Below are positions 8,228 through 16,101 of a DNA stretch of 23,919 nucleotides, piece by piece (position 1 is the stretch's first letter; each line of letters begins with the position of its first letter). The notes beneath the pieces were generated by a model. That model made no database searches. It was not told the origin of the DNA and saw only the letters and a program-made list of their open reading frames with translations. Source of the DNA: an uncultured Oxalobacteraceae bacterium (lineage in GTDB: Bacteria > Pseudomonadota > Gammaproteobacteria > Burkholderiales > Burkholderiaceae); contig CAMLFK010000045.1 in assembly GCA_946479255.1 (NCBI GenBank), forward strand, positions 1 to 23,919, written 5' to 3'. The position numbers were made by a program, and so were the translations under genes.

Positions 8228-9181
8228 TCACTTCCCTGGAGTGTGGTTGGTTCCTGCCTTGTGTGGCACTTCCTGAATGCGGCCTTTGGCATCGTATTTC
8301 AGCGGAGCGATGGTGATCGAGCGCTTGTGACTGGCGCCGCCGGGCAGCAGGCTGTCGTGGAAGAACAGATAATCGCGCCCTTTGTGCTTCAGGATCGCCT
8401 GGTGGTTGGTGGAGATATTGAGGTAATCAAGAATTACGCCGCCGTAGGTGAATGGCCCCATCGGCGATTTGCCGGTCGCGTAAAAAATACGTCCTGGCCA
8501 GCCGGTGGAAAAGCTGAAGTAATAGGTGCCCTTATGCTCGTGCAAAAACGGCGCCTCGCCGTACATTGCCTTCTTGTCGTTGGCCGGCATGCCTTCGATG
8601 ACGACATTCTCGATCGGGCCATCGAGCGTGACCATGTCCGCCTTCAGCTTGACGACTTTCGGCACGCGCGTGCCGAAGTACATATATGCCTGGCCGGCCT
8701 TGTCGACGAAGACTGCGGGATCGATCGGCTCGTCGCCTGCATTGGCGTCGCGCGCCTTGTCGACCAGGGCGTCGGTGCGCGCATCGGTAAATGGGCCTTG
8801 CGGGTTGCTTGACACGGCCACGCCGATCTTGTCGCCGCCGACCGGGGCGTAGAAGTAATAGCGATTATTGCGATAAGCCGCTTCCGGCGCCCACGCCTTG
8901 GCGTCAGGCTTGGCCCATTTGAAAACCGTGACGTCGAGTGGCACGCCGGCGTCCTTCCACGACTTCATATCGGCTGAGGTGTACAGGCGCCATGCCGTCG
9001 AATCCCAGTACTTGCCCGAATTGGAATGGTCGTCGGTCGCGTACAGATAAAACTGGCCTTTGCCCTTATGAACGAAATAGTGAGGCGATGGGTCGGCCGC
9101 GAAGCGCTCTGAGATGGGCTGGGCGGCGTATGCCGAAAGTGAAAGGGTGATGGCCGCGAAAGCGGCTGCGGTATGGCGCAT
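8228..9181 (-). CDS. Secreted glycoside hydrolase family 43 (arabinofuranosidase/xylosidase type)
   Basis: The 317-residue protein is exported (signal peptide MRHTAAAFAAITLSLSAYA) and is built as a single five-bladed GH43 catalytic domain without a carbohydrate-binding module. The three expected acidic residues are visible: Asp30 in AADPSPH (general base), Asp154 in EPIDPAVF (pKa modulator) and Glu209 in YGEAPFLH (general acid), with WAPEAAYRNNRYYFYAP between the first two. It should hydrolyse arabinose- or xylose-containing plant cell-wall side chains in the periplasm or outside; exact substrate is not decidable by eye. AGGAG stands 6 bases before the ATG. It is separate from the GH74 operon 9 kb away but is consistent with the same plant-polymer lifestyle. 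Confidence 0.88.
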   Translation of the reverse strand: MRHTAAAFAAITLSLSAYAAQPISERFAADPSPHYFVHKGKGQFYLYATDDHSNSGKYWDSTAWRLYTSADMKSWKDAGVPLDVTVFKWAKPDAKAWAPEAAYRNNRYYFYAPVGGDKIGVAVSSNPQGPFTDARTDALVDKARDANAGDEPIDPAVFVDKAGQAYMYFGTRVPKVVKLKADMVTLDGPIENVVIEGMPANDKKAMYGEAPFLHEHKGTYYFSFSTGWPGRIFYATGKSPMGPFTYGGVILDYLNISTNHQAILKHKGRDYLFFHDSLLPGGASHKRSITIAPLKYDAKGRIQEVPHKAGTNHTPGK

Positions 9182-9304
9182 AAAGTCTCCTGAAGGTCAA
9201 TTTTTGACAATCATAAACTTGATTGAAGCTCCTATGCCACAGCCATCCAAAAAAGGAATGCAAGTATGCAGTTTTGGCATGCCTAAGTAACTCAATCCAC
9301 CGAA

Positions 9305-9727
9305 CTAAGGGGCTGCCTTCGCGCGCCGTTTCGCCGGTACCCGCCCGGCATTCACGGCTGCCGCGGCGCGGACCAATTCCTTGAACGCCGCCGGGTCGAG
9401 CTCTTCGCCGACATGAATATCGATGGCGCGCCGCACATTGCCATCGAGGCTGGAATTGAACAAGCCTGCCGGATCGCCCACCGATGCGCCTTTCGCAAAC
9501 GTCAGCTTCACATGCGCTTTGTAGGTTTCGCCGGTGCAGATGATGCCATTGTGCGACCACACGGGCACACCCATCCACTTGATTTCTTCCACCACGTCCG
9601 GCAAGGCTTCATGGATCAGCGTGCGCACGCGGCTCAAGACCGCGCCGCGCCAGTCGCCCAGTTTGGCGATCTTCTGATCGATCTGTAGTGAGGCGTCCTG
9701 GTTTTCTACCGCCGCTTCAGTCTTCAT
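9305..9727 (-). CDS. DUF1801 domain protein
   Basis: The 140-residue cytoplasmic protein carries the DUF1801 (YdhG-like) fold signature: RTLIHEALPDVVEEIKWMGVPVW, GIICTGETYKAHVKLTFAKGA and the DIHVGEELDPAAFKELVRAAAAVN segment, with a basic C-terminal tail (PAKRRAKAAP). It starts at an ATG with GGGAGAA 6 bases upstream, 42 bp behind the AHSA1-like gene, so it is probably the third gene of the ArsR operon. ArsR, AHSA1 and DUF1801 genes frequently cluster in bacteria. The biochemical role is unknown. Confidence 0.85.
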   Translation of the reverse strand: MKTEAAVENQDASLQIDQKIAKLGDWRGAVLSRVRTLIHEALPDVVEEIKWMGVPVWSHNGIICTGETYKAHVKLTFAKGASVGDPAGLFNSSLDGNVRRAIDIHVGEELDPAAFKELVRAAAAVNAGRVPAKRRAKAAP

Positions 9728-9769
9728 GCTGTTCTCCCGGTGAGTATCCGCCGTTCATCGCCTCGCTGA

Positions 9770-10183
9770 TCATGTGCCCTCTTTCGCCATCACCTGTTCA
9801 AGCGTGTTGAAGAAATTCTGCCAGCCATACTTGGCACCCTGGTAGGCCTGTTCCTGGTCGGGGCGGAAGCCGGATTGTTCCATCCGCAGATTGGTCCCCT
9901 TGTCGGTCGGATCCAGGGTCCAGGTGACCACGCTCTCAAGGCCATGGGCCGCCCAAGTGTAAGCCAGTGTCCGGTTCTGTTCAAGCTCGGTCACTTCGCA
10001 GTCGACCGAACCCCAGTCCGCGCTGAAACTGAAGCGATGGCCGGCAAGGGGCATGAAGTTGCTCTTCATCAGCCAGGCCTCGATCAGGTGCGGCTGGGTC
10101 AAAGCGCGCCAGAGCTTTTCAGGCGGATAAGGAAACTCCCGTTCGACGACGACGGAGCGGAGTTGTTGTGTAGTTGCGTTCAC
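9770..10183 (-). CDS. SRPBCC / AHSA1-like domain protein
   Basis: The 137-residue helix-grip (START-like) protein shows the AHSA1 signature VVVEREFPYPPEKLWRALTQPHLIEAWL at its N-terminus and a C-terminal helix (QGAKYGWQNFFNTLEQVM) closing the hydrophobic pocket. The start is a GTG at 10183 that overlaps the ArsR stop (GTGA), so the two are translationally coupled. Small-molecule binding is the family norm; the ligand is unknown. As ArsR repressors of this type are often fused to or paired with AHSA1 proteins, a linked sensing or stress-response role is inferred. Confidence 0.88.
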   Translation of the reverse strand: MNATTQQLRSVVVEREFPYPPEKLWRALTQPHLIEAWLMKSNFMPLAGHRFSFSADWGSVDCEVTELEQNRTLAYTWAAHGLESVVTWTLDPTDKGTNLRMEQSGFRPDQEQAYQGAKYGWQNFFNTLEQVMAKEGT

Positions 10184-10503
10184 TGGTCCATCCTTTTAAG
10201 TAGGTCTTCGAGATCGTCGAACCGGCCTTCCCAGAAGCGGGTCATCTGGCTTGTCCAGTCGAGCAGTGGAGAGAGCGCCTTGAGCTGTGCGCTGTAGTGA
10301 GTCTGGCGTCCTTCGTGCCGGTCCAGTACCAGCCCGGCTTGCTTCAGTACGGCAAGATGCTTGGACACCGCCGGCTGCGAGACTTGAGCCTGTGCCGTGA
10401 GGCCGCCGACAGTCTGTTCACCGCCGGCGCACAGCCGCTCGAAGAGCGCCCGCCGGGTGGGATCGGCGAGTGCACGGAAGAGCTCGTCATGAGAGGGTGT
10501 CAT
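10180..10503 (-). CDS. ArsR-family winged-helix repressor
   Basis: The 107-residue protein has the canonical ArsR/SmtB winged helix: LFRALADPTRRALFERL, GGLTAQAQVSQPAVSKHLAVLKQAGLVLDRHEGRQTHY (recognition helix and wing). The ELCVCD-type metal-binding Cys motif is absent, so it belongs to the non-metal branch usually paired with AHSA1 genes. I place the start at the ATG at 10503, not the GTG-type start at 10545, because the predicted promoter -10 lies at 10535-10540, which would leave the upstream start untranscribed. It heads the ArsR-SRPBCC-DUF1801 operon and likely represses it. Confidence 0.87.
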   Translation of the reverse strand: MTPSHDELFRALADPTRRALFERLCAGGEQTVGGLTAQAQVSQPAVSKHLAVLKQAGLVLDRHEGRQTHYSAQLKALSPLLDWTSQMTRFWEGRFDDLEDLLKRMDQ

Positions 10504-10506
10504 CTG

Positions 10507-10564
10507 AATCCATAGCTGCCAAGTTATGGATTGAACTATAACCAAGCAGTTATGGATTGGTCAA
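10507..10564 (-). promoter_or_regulatory. ArsR operon promoter with three operator half-sites
   Basis: On the minus strand TTGACC (10564-10559) and TATAGT (10540-10535) are spaced by 18 bases, a good sigma-70 promoter. The octamer TATGGATT occurs twice in the same direction (10525-10532, 10551-10558, as the 11-mer GTTATGGATTG) and once inverted as AATCCATA (10507-10514). The copies lie in the -35/-10 spacer and just downstream of the -10, where a repressor would block transcription. Autoregulation by the ArsR protein is inferred. Confidence 0.6.
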
Positions 10565-10590
10565 GCGAAAAATGAGGAATGCGGACCGGC

Positions 10591-10896
10591 TTATTTGGCG
10601 GCTGGTTCGACGAGCACCAGCTTCCCCGTCTTGGGATCGCGGAATACTTCGCCAACCCGGTTGTAGCCGCTGCCGTTCTGGGTGATGCCCGCGTCGGGCC
10701 GCTCGATCTGCCGGCCCTTCTCCACCGGCTTGGGCGCCTTCAGGGCGCCCTGGCTGCCGGCGATGGCCGCGATCAAACCGCAGGCGAACACCAGCATCAC
10801 ATCGACCAGGTTCACCAGGCTGGCGCGCGGGTCTTCGTCGCTGTCGTCGAAGCGCGCGTCCAGGTGCGAGTACAGCCGGCGGCGTGGGCGGCTCAT
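10591..10896 (-). CDS. DUF2149 protein, ExbD/TolR-like motor subunit
   Basis: The 101-residue protein has a charged cytoplasmic N-terminus (RPRRRLYSHLDARFDDSDEDPRAS), one transmembrane helix (about residues 27-47) and a short periplasmic tail. The helix begins NLVDVMLVFACGL; Asp32 in the VDVMLVF context matches the protonatable Asp of ExbD/TolR (IDVMLVL-type motif). This makes it a likely ExbD-like partner of the upstream ExbB-like gene, whose stop overlaps its ATG by four bases. It is much shorter than ExbD (~140 aa), lacking most of the periplasmic domain. It is the last gene of the B12-riboswitch-controlled cobN operon. Confidence 0.82.
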   Translation of the reverse strand: MSRPRRRLYSHLDARFDDSDEDPRASLVNLVDVMLVFACGLIAAIAGSQGALKAPKPVEKGRQIERPDAGITQNGSGYNRVGEVFRDPKTGKLVLVEPAAK

Positions 10897-11336
10897 GCCG
10901 GCTGCTCCATGGCGTCGAGCGTCTCTTCATACCAGCGCCGGCGCAGCTTGCCGATCACCAGGCCGCCGATGCCGGCGACCAGTCCAAGCACGGTCGCATC
11001 GAAGGCCACCGTCACTGCGCTGGCCAGCTGCGCCGGATCGCCCTTGCCCAGCGCAGCCAAGCCAGGTCCCAATGGAATGATGGTCGCCATCAGGCCCAGC
11101 ATGGGCGGAATCCTTGCCAGCAGGTCGGCGCGTTCAAGCCGGCGGCGCGCAATCGACTGCACCTGCGCCAGGTCGCCACTTGCGCGCAGCTTGCCCAGGC
11201 CGTGAAAGCGCTCGCCGGCCGCGATGCCGGCTTCCACCAGTGCGATCGCACAGGCGATCAACAGCGTGACCAGGGCCGGGACCAGGAGCCAGCTGACCGC
11301 GTCGTGCAGCCAAGCGAATGAGAAAGTGTCGATCAT
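10893..11336 (-). CDS. MotA/TolQ/ExbB-type proton channel subunit
   Basis: The 147-residue inner-membrane protein has three hydrophobic segments (about residues 13-36, 77-96 and 104-130). The latter two carry the family signature: IPPMLGLMATIIPLGPGLAAL with Thr85, and VTVAFDATVLGLVAGIGGLV with Thr115, at the positions of the polar pore threonines in ExbB/TolQ. It is shorter than E. coli ExbB (244 aa), chiefly in the N-terminal and cytoplasmic parts. Its ATG overlaps the cobN stop and its stop overlaps the DUF2149 ATG, so the three are made stoichiometrically. It presumably forms the stator channel with the DUF2149 subunit, energising CobN using the proton motive force. Confidence 0.87.
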   Translation of the reverse strand: MIDTFSFAWLHDAVSWLLVPALVTLLIACAIALVEAGIAAGERFHGLGKLRASGDLAQVQSIARRRLERADLLARIPPMLGLMATIIPLGPGLAALGKGDPAQLASAVTVAFDATVLGLVAGIGGLVIGKLRRRWYEETLDAMEQPA

Positions 11337-14300
11337 GAAAAACTCCTTGGGATGTTAGGAACTTGGCGGCCGCGCCACAGGCCGAGACTGAAAAAGACCA
11401 AGCACGCGAGCAGCGCGCCCAGCAGGGTGACAATGCGAACGGAGGCCGGCATGGGCTGCGCCGCTGTTTCGGCCAGTTCGTACACGCGCGAAGCGGCAGC
11501 GCCTTCAGGCGTGACGGCCTGTGAAGGCCGTGCGGCCGGTACGGCAGCCGGTCCTGCGACGGCTGCTGCGGGCGCCGCAACGGAAGCGGGCATCTCGCCG
11601 CGCGCCTTGGCGAGCGTGACGCCGAGCGCTGTGGCGTCGGCCGCCTCCAGCTGCGGCGCGAGCCATTGCCACATCGGGTGATTCGGCGCTGCGTGGCCGC
11701 TGCCGGGCAAGCCGTTGCTGGCAACCAGCCGCGCCAATTCGCCGCCCATTTGTTTGATGGTGCCCGGGTCGGTTTTCCAGAAGCCTTTTTCGGCGGCGAC
11801 CATGAAAATTGCCAGCATGTGGGCCTTGACGTGCGCGTTGTGGCGCTGGCCCAGGAACTGCGGCAGCCCGAGCTTGTGGGCGTCGTCGAAGTAGACCGCC
11901 TTGACCTCGTCCCAGGCCCAGTTCTTGACCAGGTCCGGCCGGGTTACCTGCCAGCCCCACAGGTTCTCCAGGAACTCCTGGCCCATGGTGCGGGCGCCTG
12001 CGTAGCCGTGTCCCATCAGGGGTTTGAGCCATGCGGGATTTAAAAATCGCCCTCGCAGCTCGCCCAGCAAAGCGGCCGTCAAGGGCTCCACATCGGCGCG
12101 GCCGGGCTGCGCGTGCTGCAGGATCAGCGCCTCGGGCACGCGGCCGGTGCGGCCTTCGATGGCCAGCGACAGCCCGCCCAGATAGTCGAAGGCGTCGTTA
12201 TTGTCGAGCAGTCCGTACAGGTTGCTGGCGCGTCCGTGATAAGTGCGCGTGATGCCGTCCAATGCCAGGTCGAAGGCGGCGTGGCTGGCTTGCCCGTTCT
12301 CATCCAGCCCATACGCATGGCCCATGCGATTGCGATAGGCGCGGCCGATTTCCTCGCGCTCGCGCCATGCACCCGAACGTTCGGTCAGGCGATTGACTCC
12401 GGTGCCGTAGGCGCCCGGTGCATCGCCGAAGATGCGCTGGGCGGCCGCGCGCCCTGCTTCACCCGCTGCCAGGCCGGTGCGCTGCAGCGCCGCCACGCGC
12501 ACCAGCCACTCGCGCGCGACGCGGTTGTCGAGCACGCTCTCGCGGCCCCACTGGGCGGTGGGCACCGGACCCAGCGCGGCGCTGAGGGCATCTTTCAACT
12601 CCGGGCGCTGCTCGGCCAGGCCGGCGGCGGAAGCGGCCAGGGCCAACCGGCCGGCCCGGTCGATCAGATTGATCAGGTTGGGATACAGGTCGCGGAACAG
12701 GCCCGAAGTCGTCACCAGCGCGTCACGCCGCACGGCGTCCGGCTTGAGGCGCACATCGGTGACGATGCCACGCGCGTTCCACACAGGTTCGGCGCCCATC
12801 ATGGCCAGCGCAAAAGCGACCATCACGCCTTCATCCCGCACCGCGTCGGACGCCCACAGGATGATGCCTTCGCTGCCCACGCCAGATGGGTCGCGTGCGG
12901 CGGCCTTGCGCGCCAGGTCCTCGCCCAGTTTGTATCCAAGTTTGGTCGGCAAGATGTCGCCATCGACGGCGTGGAAGTTGCGCCCGGTCGGCAGCGATTC
13001 GGGTGAGCGCAGCGGATCGTTGCCCTTGCCCGGTTCGATATAGCGGCCATCGAGCCCGGCCAGGAGGCCAATCATTTCGCGGCGCGGCGACTCTTCGAGC
13101 TTGAGACCGATGTCCGGGTCTTCGACGCCGCCCTTCTTCATCGAATCGAGCATCAGGTCGAGCGATTGGCGGGTCCATGGCCGGCCGAAAATGTGCAGGC
13201 CGTAGGGCATGAACTTCTCCTGCAGCTTGGTCAGGTAGTGGCCGATTTCGTGCGCCAGCAAATCGTCGTCGGCTGCGTCAAAGCCGATGCCGCGCACGGC
13301 CAGCACATCGGCCATCGATGCTTCCAGTTCGGCGGTCAGGTTGAGCGCCGCCACCTGTTCGCGCATCTGGCGCGCGGCCTGCGCCTTCAGGTTGTCCGAG
13401 CTAGCCGCTTCGAAGCTCTCGACCACCTGGCGCAGGGACAGCAACTGGTCGTACAGCGGCGTGGTGGCCAGCGGCGGCGTCAGGTGGTCGACCATGACGG
13501 CCAGGCCGCGCCGCTTGGCTTGCGTGCCTTCGCCCACGCCATCGACGATGTAGGGATACACCCCCGGCAGCTCGCCGGCGATCAGGCTGGGATAGTCGTC
13601 CGCGGAGAGGCCAACCGCTTTACCGGGCAGGAATTCGTAGGTCGAGTGGCGGCCCACATGCACCAGCGCGTCGGCCTTGAAGCGGTCGCGCACCCAATGG
13701 TAGAAGGCCAGGTACTGGTGCGGCGGCGTGATGCTGGTGTTGGCGTGCAGGAGTTCCTCGTCGACTTCCCAGCCCCTTGGCGGTTGCGGGCCGATGAAGA
13801 CGTTGCCGAAGGTGAGGCCCGGCAGCAGCAGCTTGCCGCTGTCGACCATGACCTTGCCCGGTTCGGCGCCCCACCCTTTCAGGCCTTCGATCCCGTATGC
13901 GGCGAGGCGGCGGTTGAGCGGCGCGACTGCCGCACAGGGGCGCGGCAGCCGTTCATCGAGGCACGCCCTGTAGCCTTGTTCCAGCGCGTTCAGGCCGGTG
14001 ATCGCGGCATTGCGCTGCGGATGGTCCGCGCCTTCCACCAGGTGATGCAGCTCCTTGAGCACGGCATCGACCTGTTTGCGGCCCAGGGCGCGCTCGTTGG
14101 CGGCTTCCGCCTCCAGCACGTCGGCGTGCAGCCGGCCCAGCGGGCCGCTGCGCATTTCGGCCTGCACGCGCGGCGCCAGGGTGGCGAACCAGCGCGCATA
14201 GTCGGCGGCGGCCACGCTGTTGACGATGCCGCTCATCTCGCGCAGCGCGGCCTTGTCTTCGGGCAGATTGACGCCGCGCGCCATGATCATGTCGAGCAGC

Positions 14301-15700
14301 GCCTGCGGCGACGCGGGCAGTTGGCCGACGGTGTAGCCGGCGTCCTTCATCGCATGCAGCATGTCGAACAGCGACGCCGGCACGTCCAGGTTGTCGGCGC
14401 CGATGTTCTGGCGTCCCGGCGGGTGGTTATAGTAGATCAGGGCAACGCGCTTGTCGCGGTTGGCCTTGGCGCGCAGGGCCAGCCAGCGGGCGACCCGCGC
14501 CGCGAGGCGAGCCGCTTCGGCCTCGAGCACGACCGGCGGGCGGTTCTCGATGCCGGTCTGGCGGTCCGGCTGCGCACGGCCCAGGGCCGCCACCACGATC
14601 GGCTGGCCGATGCCTTGCAGCTCGGGCAGCGCCACGCGGTACTGCACCGAGTCCGCCGACAAGCCGTCCGGCGACAGGCGCCACTGCGTCGCGCTGCGGT
14701 CGGACAGGCGGATCGCCTTGAAGACCGGTACACCCAGCCGCTTGAACGCCTCGGTAACGGCTTCCCGGCCTTCGGCGGCGCCCACCACGAAATCCTGCAG
14801 GACCACCAGCGCGGCCGGCCTGGCAGGCGCGATCAGTTCAGGCAAGCGCTCCAGCGCCTCGCGTGATGCGCCACCCCAGCGCGGCAGCACCTGCACGCAT
14901 TGCTGGCCCTGTTGTTCGATACGCCGGCACAGCGCGCCCGGCACCAGGGCATCCATATTGGCCAGGTCCAGCACCACCACGGTCGGCACGCTCTTGAGCC
15001 CCAGCTGTGCGCCCTTGCCCCAGGCCGCCGCGTCGCTCAGTTCGTGCTGGCCGACCCGCAGGCGCAAGCTTGGCTCGGGCAGCGGTGCCGGCAGCGCCAG
15101 GCCCGGATCGAGGCGCTGGGCCAGCAATGCGGCGATGTTGGCCGTGCCGCCGGCCTGCCAGATGCGGCGCGCGGCCAGCCAGCTGCGCGCCGTGGGGTGC
15201 GCTTGTGCCGCGCGCAGGGCCTCGGCGGGCGGCTGTTCGGCGGCCAGCTGGCGCAGCGTCTCCGCCGGGAAAGCATGCAGGCTGCCGCCTGGGTCGCGCG
15301 TCATCAGGCTGAGGCTAGCCTCGCCGTTGAAGGCCAGCAGCGCCGCCTGCGGCCTGGCATGCCGGGCCAGCGCGTCTTTCAGGCGGCGTGCGGGGTCGCC
15401 GAACACCGACACCGCGAGCACGCTGTCGGCCTGGGAGACCCACTGGCCGAGCTGGCGGTCGCTCGCGGCCATCAGCTGCGCGGGTGTGCGCAAGACGATG
15501 CGGTCGCGCGGATGGCTGGCGAGATGGCGGTGCGCGGCTTCGATCGCGGCAGGCGCGGCGCGCTCCGTGACGATGCCGAGCAAGGTGGCTGACTGGGCGC
15601 GCGCGCACAGCAGGCAGCAAAGCATAAAGCCGATGAGGCGAGTTAAGTTCAAGGCGGTCAGCGTCGAATGGGAATCGGGCGCCCGCGCGTTCTCCCGCAC
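11333..15700 (-). CDS. cobN: CobN-like cobaltochelatase subunit, putatively exported and membrane-anchored
   Basis: The 1455-residue protein aligns over most of its length with the CobN/ChlH-type large chelatase subunit. Landmarks include VVLDLANMDALVPGALCRRIEQQGQQCVQVLPRWG, ALIYYNHPPGRQNIGADNLDVPASLFDML, HVGRHSTYEFLPGKAVGLSADDYP and MGHGYAGARTMGQEFLENLWGWQVTRPDLVKNWAWDEV. Two features are unlike canonical cytoplasmic CobN (~1270 aa): a hydrophobic signal-like N-terminus (residues 22-38, LIGFMLCCLLCARAQSA) and an Ala/Pro linker (about 1370-1419) leading to a C-terminal transmembrane helix (1423-1442) followed by WRGR. The bulk is therefore probably periplasmic. The start is unsure: the GTG at 15700 has no clear ribosome site. 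Expression is under the upstream cobalamin riboswitch. No cobS or cobT is in the window. Confidence 0.9.
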   Translation of the reverse strand: MRENARAPDSHSTLTALNLTRLIGFMLCCLLCARAQSATLLGIVTERAAPAAIEAAHRHLASHPRDRIVLRTPAQLMAASDRQLGQWVSQADSVLAVSVFGDPARRLKDALARHARPQAALLAFNGEASLSLMTRDPGGSLHAFPAETLRQLAAEQPPAEALRAAQAHPTARSWLAARRIWQAGGTANIAALLAQRLDPGLALPAPLPEPSLRLRVGQHELSDAAAWGKGAQLGLKSVPTVVVLDLANMDALVPGALCRRIEQQGQQCVQVLPRWGGASREALERLPELIAPARPAALVVLQDFVVGAAEGREAVTEAFKRLGVPVFKAIRLSDRSATQWRLSPDGLSADSVQYRVALPELQGIGQPIVVAALGRAQPDRQTGIENRPPVVLEAEAARLAARVARWLALRAKANRDKRVALIYYNHPPGRQNIGADNLDVPASLFDMLHAMKDAGYTVGQLPASPQALLDMIMARGVNLPEDKAALREMSGIVNSVAAADYARWFATLAPRVQAEMRSGPLGRLHADVLEAEAANERALGRKQVDAVLKELHHLVEGADHPQRNAAITGLNALEQGYRACLDERLPRPCAAVAPLNRRLAAYGIEGLKGWGAEPGKVMVDSGKLLLPGLTFGNVFIGPQPPRGWEVDEELLHANTSITPPHQYLAFYHWVRDRFKADALVHVGRHSTYEFLPGKAVGLSADDYPSLIAGELPGVYPYIVDGVGEGTQAKRRGLAVMVDHLTPPLATTPLYDQLLSLRQVVESFEAASSDNLKAQAARQMREQVAALNLTAELEASMADVLAVRGIGFDAADDDLLAHEIGHYLTKLQEKFMPYGLHIFGRPWTRQSLDLMLDSMKKGGVEDPDIGLKLEESPRREMIGLLAGLDGRYIEPGKGNDPLRSPESLPTGRNFHAVDGDILPTKLGYKLGEDLARKAAARDPSGVGSEGIILWASDAVRDEGVMVAFALAMMGAEPVWNARGIVTDVRLKPDAVRRDALVTTSGLFRDLYPNLINLIDRAGRLALAASAAGLAEQRPELKDALSAALGPVPTAQWGRESVLDNRVAREWLVRVAALQRTGLAAGEAGRAAAQRIFGDAPGAYGTGVNRLTERSGAWREREEIGRAYRNRMGHAYGLDENGQASHAAFDLALDGITRTYHGRASNLYGLLDNNDAFDYLGGLSLAIEGRTGRVPEALILQHAQPGRADVEPLTAALLGELRGRFLNPAWLKPLMGHGYAGARTMGQEFLENLWGWQVTRPDLVKNWAWDEVKAVYFDDAHKLGLPQFLGQRHNAHVKAHMLAIFMVAAEKGFWKTDPGTIKQMGGELARLVASNGLPGSGHAAPNHPMWQWLAPQLEAADATALGVTLAKARGEMPASVAAPAAAVAGPAAVPAARPSQAVTPEGAAASRVYELAETAAQPMPASVRIVTLLGALLACLVFFSLGLWRGRQVPNIPRSFS

Positions 15701-15784
15701 ATGCTATTGCAATGGCATAAAAGAAAAAACGCAGGCAACAAACAGGCAGCAGCCACACCCCGGGCCGTGCACCATCAATCATCG

Positions 15785-15978
15785 CGAGTGGCCGGTCTTC
15801 TGGCTCGCCGTCATCCTTCCTTGTCCCGGCCTTCCCGTGCAATGCACAGTGGCGTGGCGGACAAAGTCGTCAGGCTTACAGCAGCGGGGGCTGCGCCGGA
15901 GTGGCCAAGGATGAACATCCCTGGCGTCACCGGCTTCCCGTTTCACCCTCCAGCTTGAGAAGCGGGAGGGCACCATTC
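15785..15978 (-). promoter_or_regulatory. Cobalamin (B12) riboswitch controlling the cobN operon
   Basis: Read on the minus strand, the aptamer elements come in the canonical order: GGTGCC (15974-15969), GAAACGGGAAGCCGGTGA, GCAGCCCCCGCTGCTGTAA, CCACTG...GGGAAGGC and the B12 box GAGCCAGAAGACCGGCC (15806-15790). The aptamer ends ~85 bases before the cobN start. No intrinsic terminator with a T-tract is obvious between them, although a T-rich stretch occurs at about 15720-15730, so control may be translational. Adenosylcobalamin binding should shut the operon off when B12 is plentiful. Confidence 0.93.
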
Positions 15979-16022
15979 ACGTGTGGCCGAATTCTACACG
16001 ATGTAGACGGGCCGTAACGTCC

Positions 16023-16082
16023 TGCGCTAGCGCAGAGGTCGCTTCAACCCAGCGCGGTACCTTGGATCTACCAAACCAAGGT
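16023..16082 (+). repeat. Palindromes upstream of the sugar dehydrogenase gene
   Basis: TGCGCTAGCGCA (16023-16034) is a perfect 12-bp palindrome, and ACCTTGG (16059-16065) pairs with CCAAGGT (16076-16082) around a 10-base loop. Both lie in the 5' region of the sugar dehydrogenase gene, and the second is ~20 bases before its ATG. They could be operator or leader hairpins. No clear -35/-10 pair could be assigned. Confidence 0.4.
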
Positions 16083-16101
16083 CCTTACCACGGGAGCTAC
16101 C

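Noticed and set aside
13166..14866. 566-codon open frame on the plus strand
   Set aside because: It is exactly antisense to cobN, with low-complexity Gln/Arg/Val-rich translation and no family resemblance; long antisense frames are expected in high-GC genes.
14451..15914. 487-codon plus-strand frame running into the riboswitch
   Set aside because: Antisense to cobN and its riboswitch; the minus-strand assignment is supported by domains and aptamer motifs.
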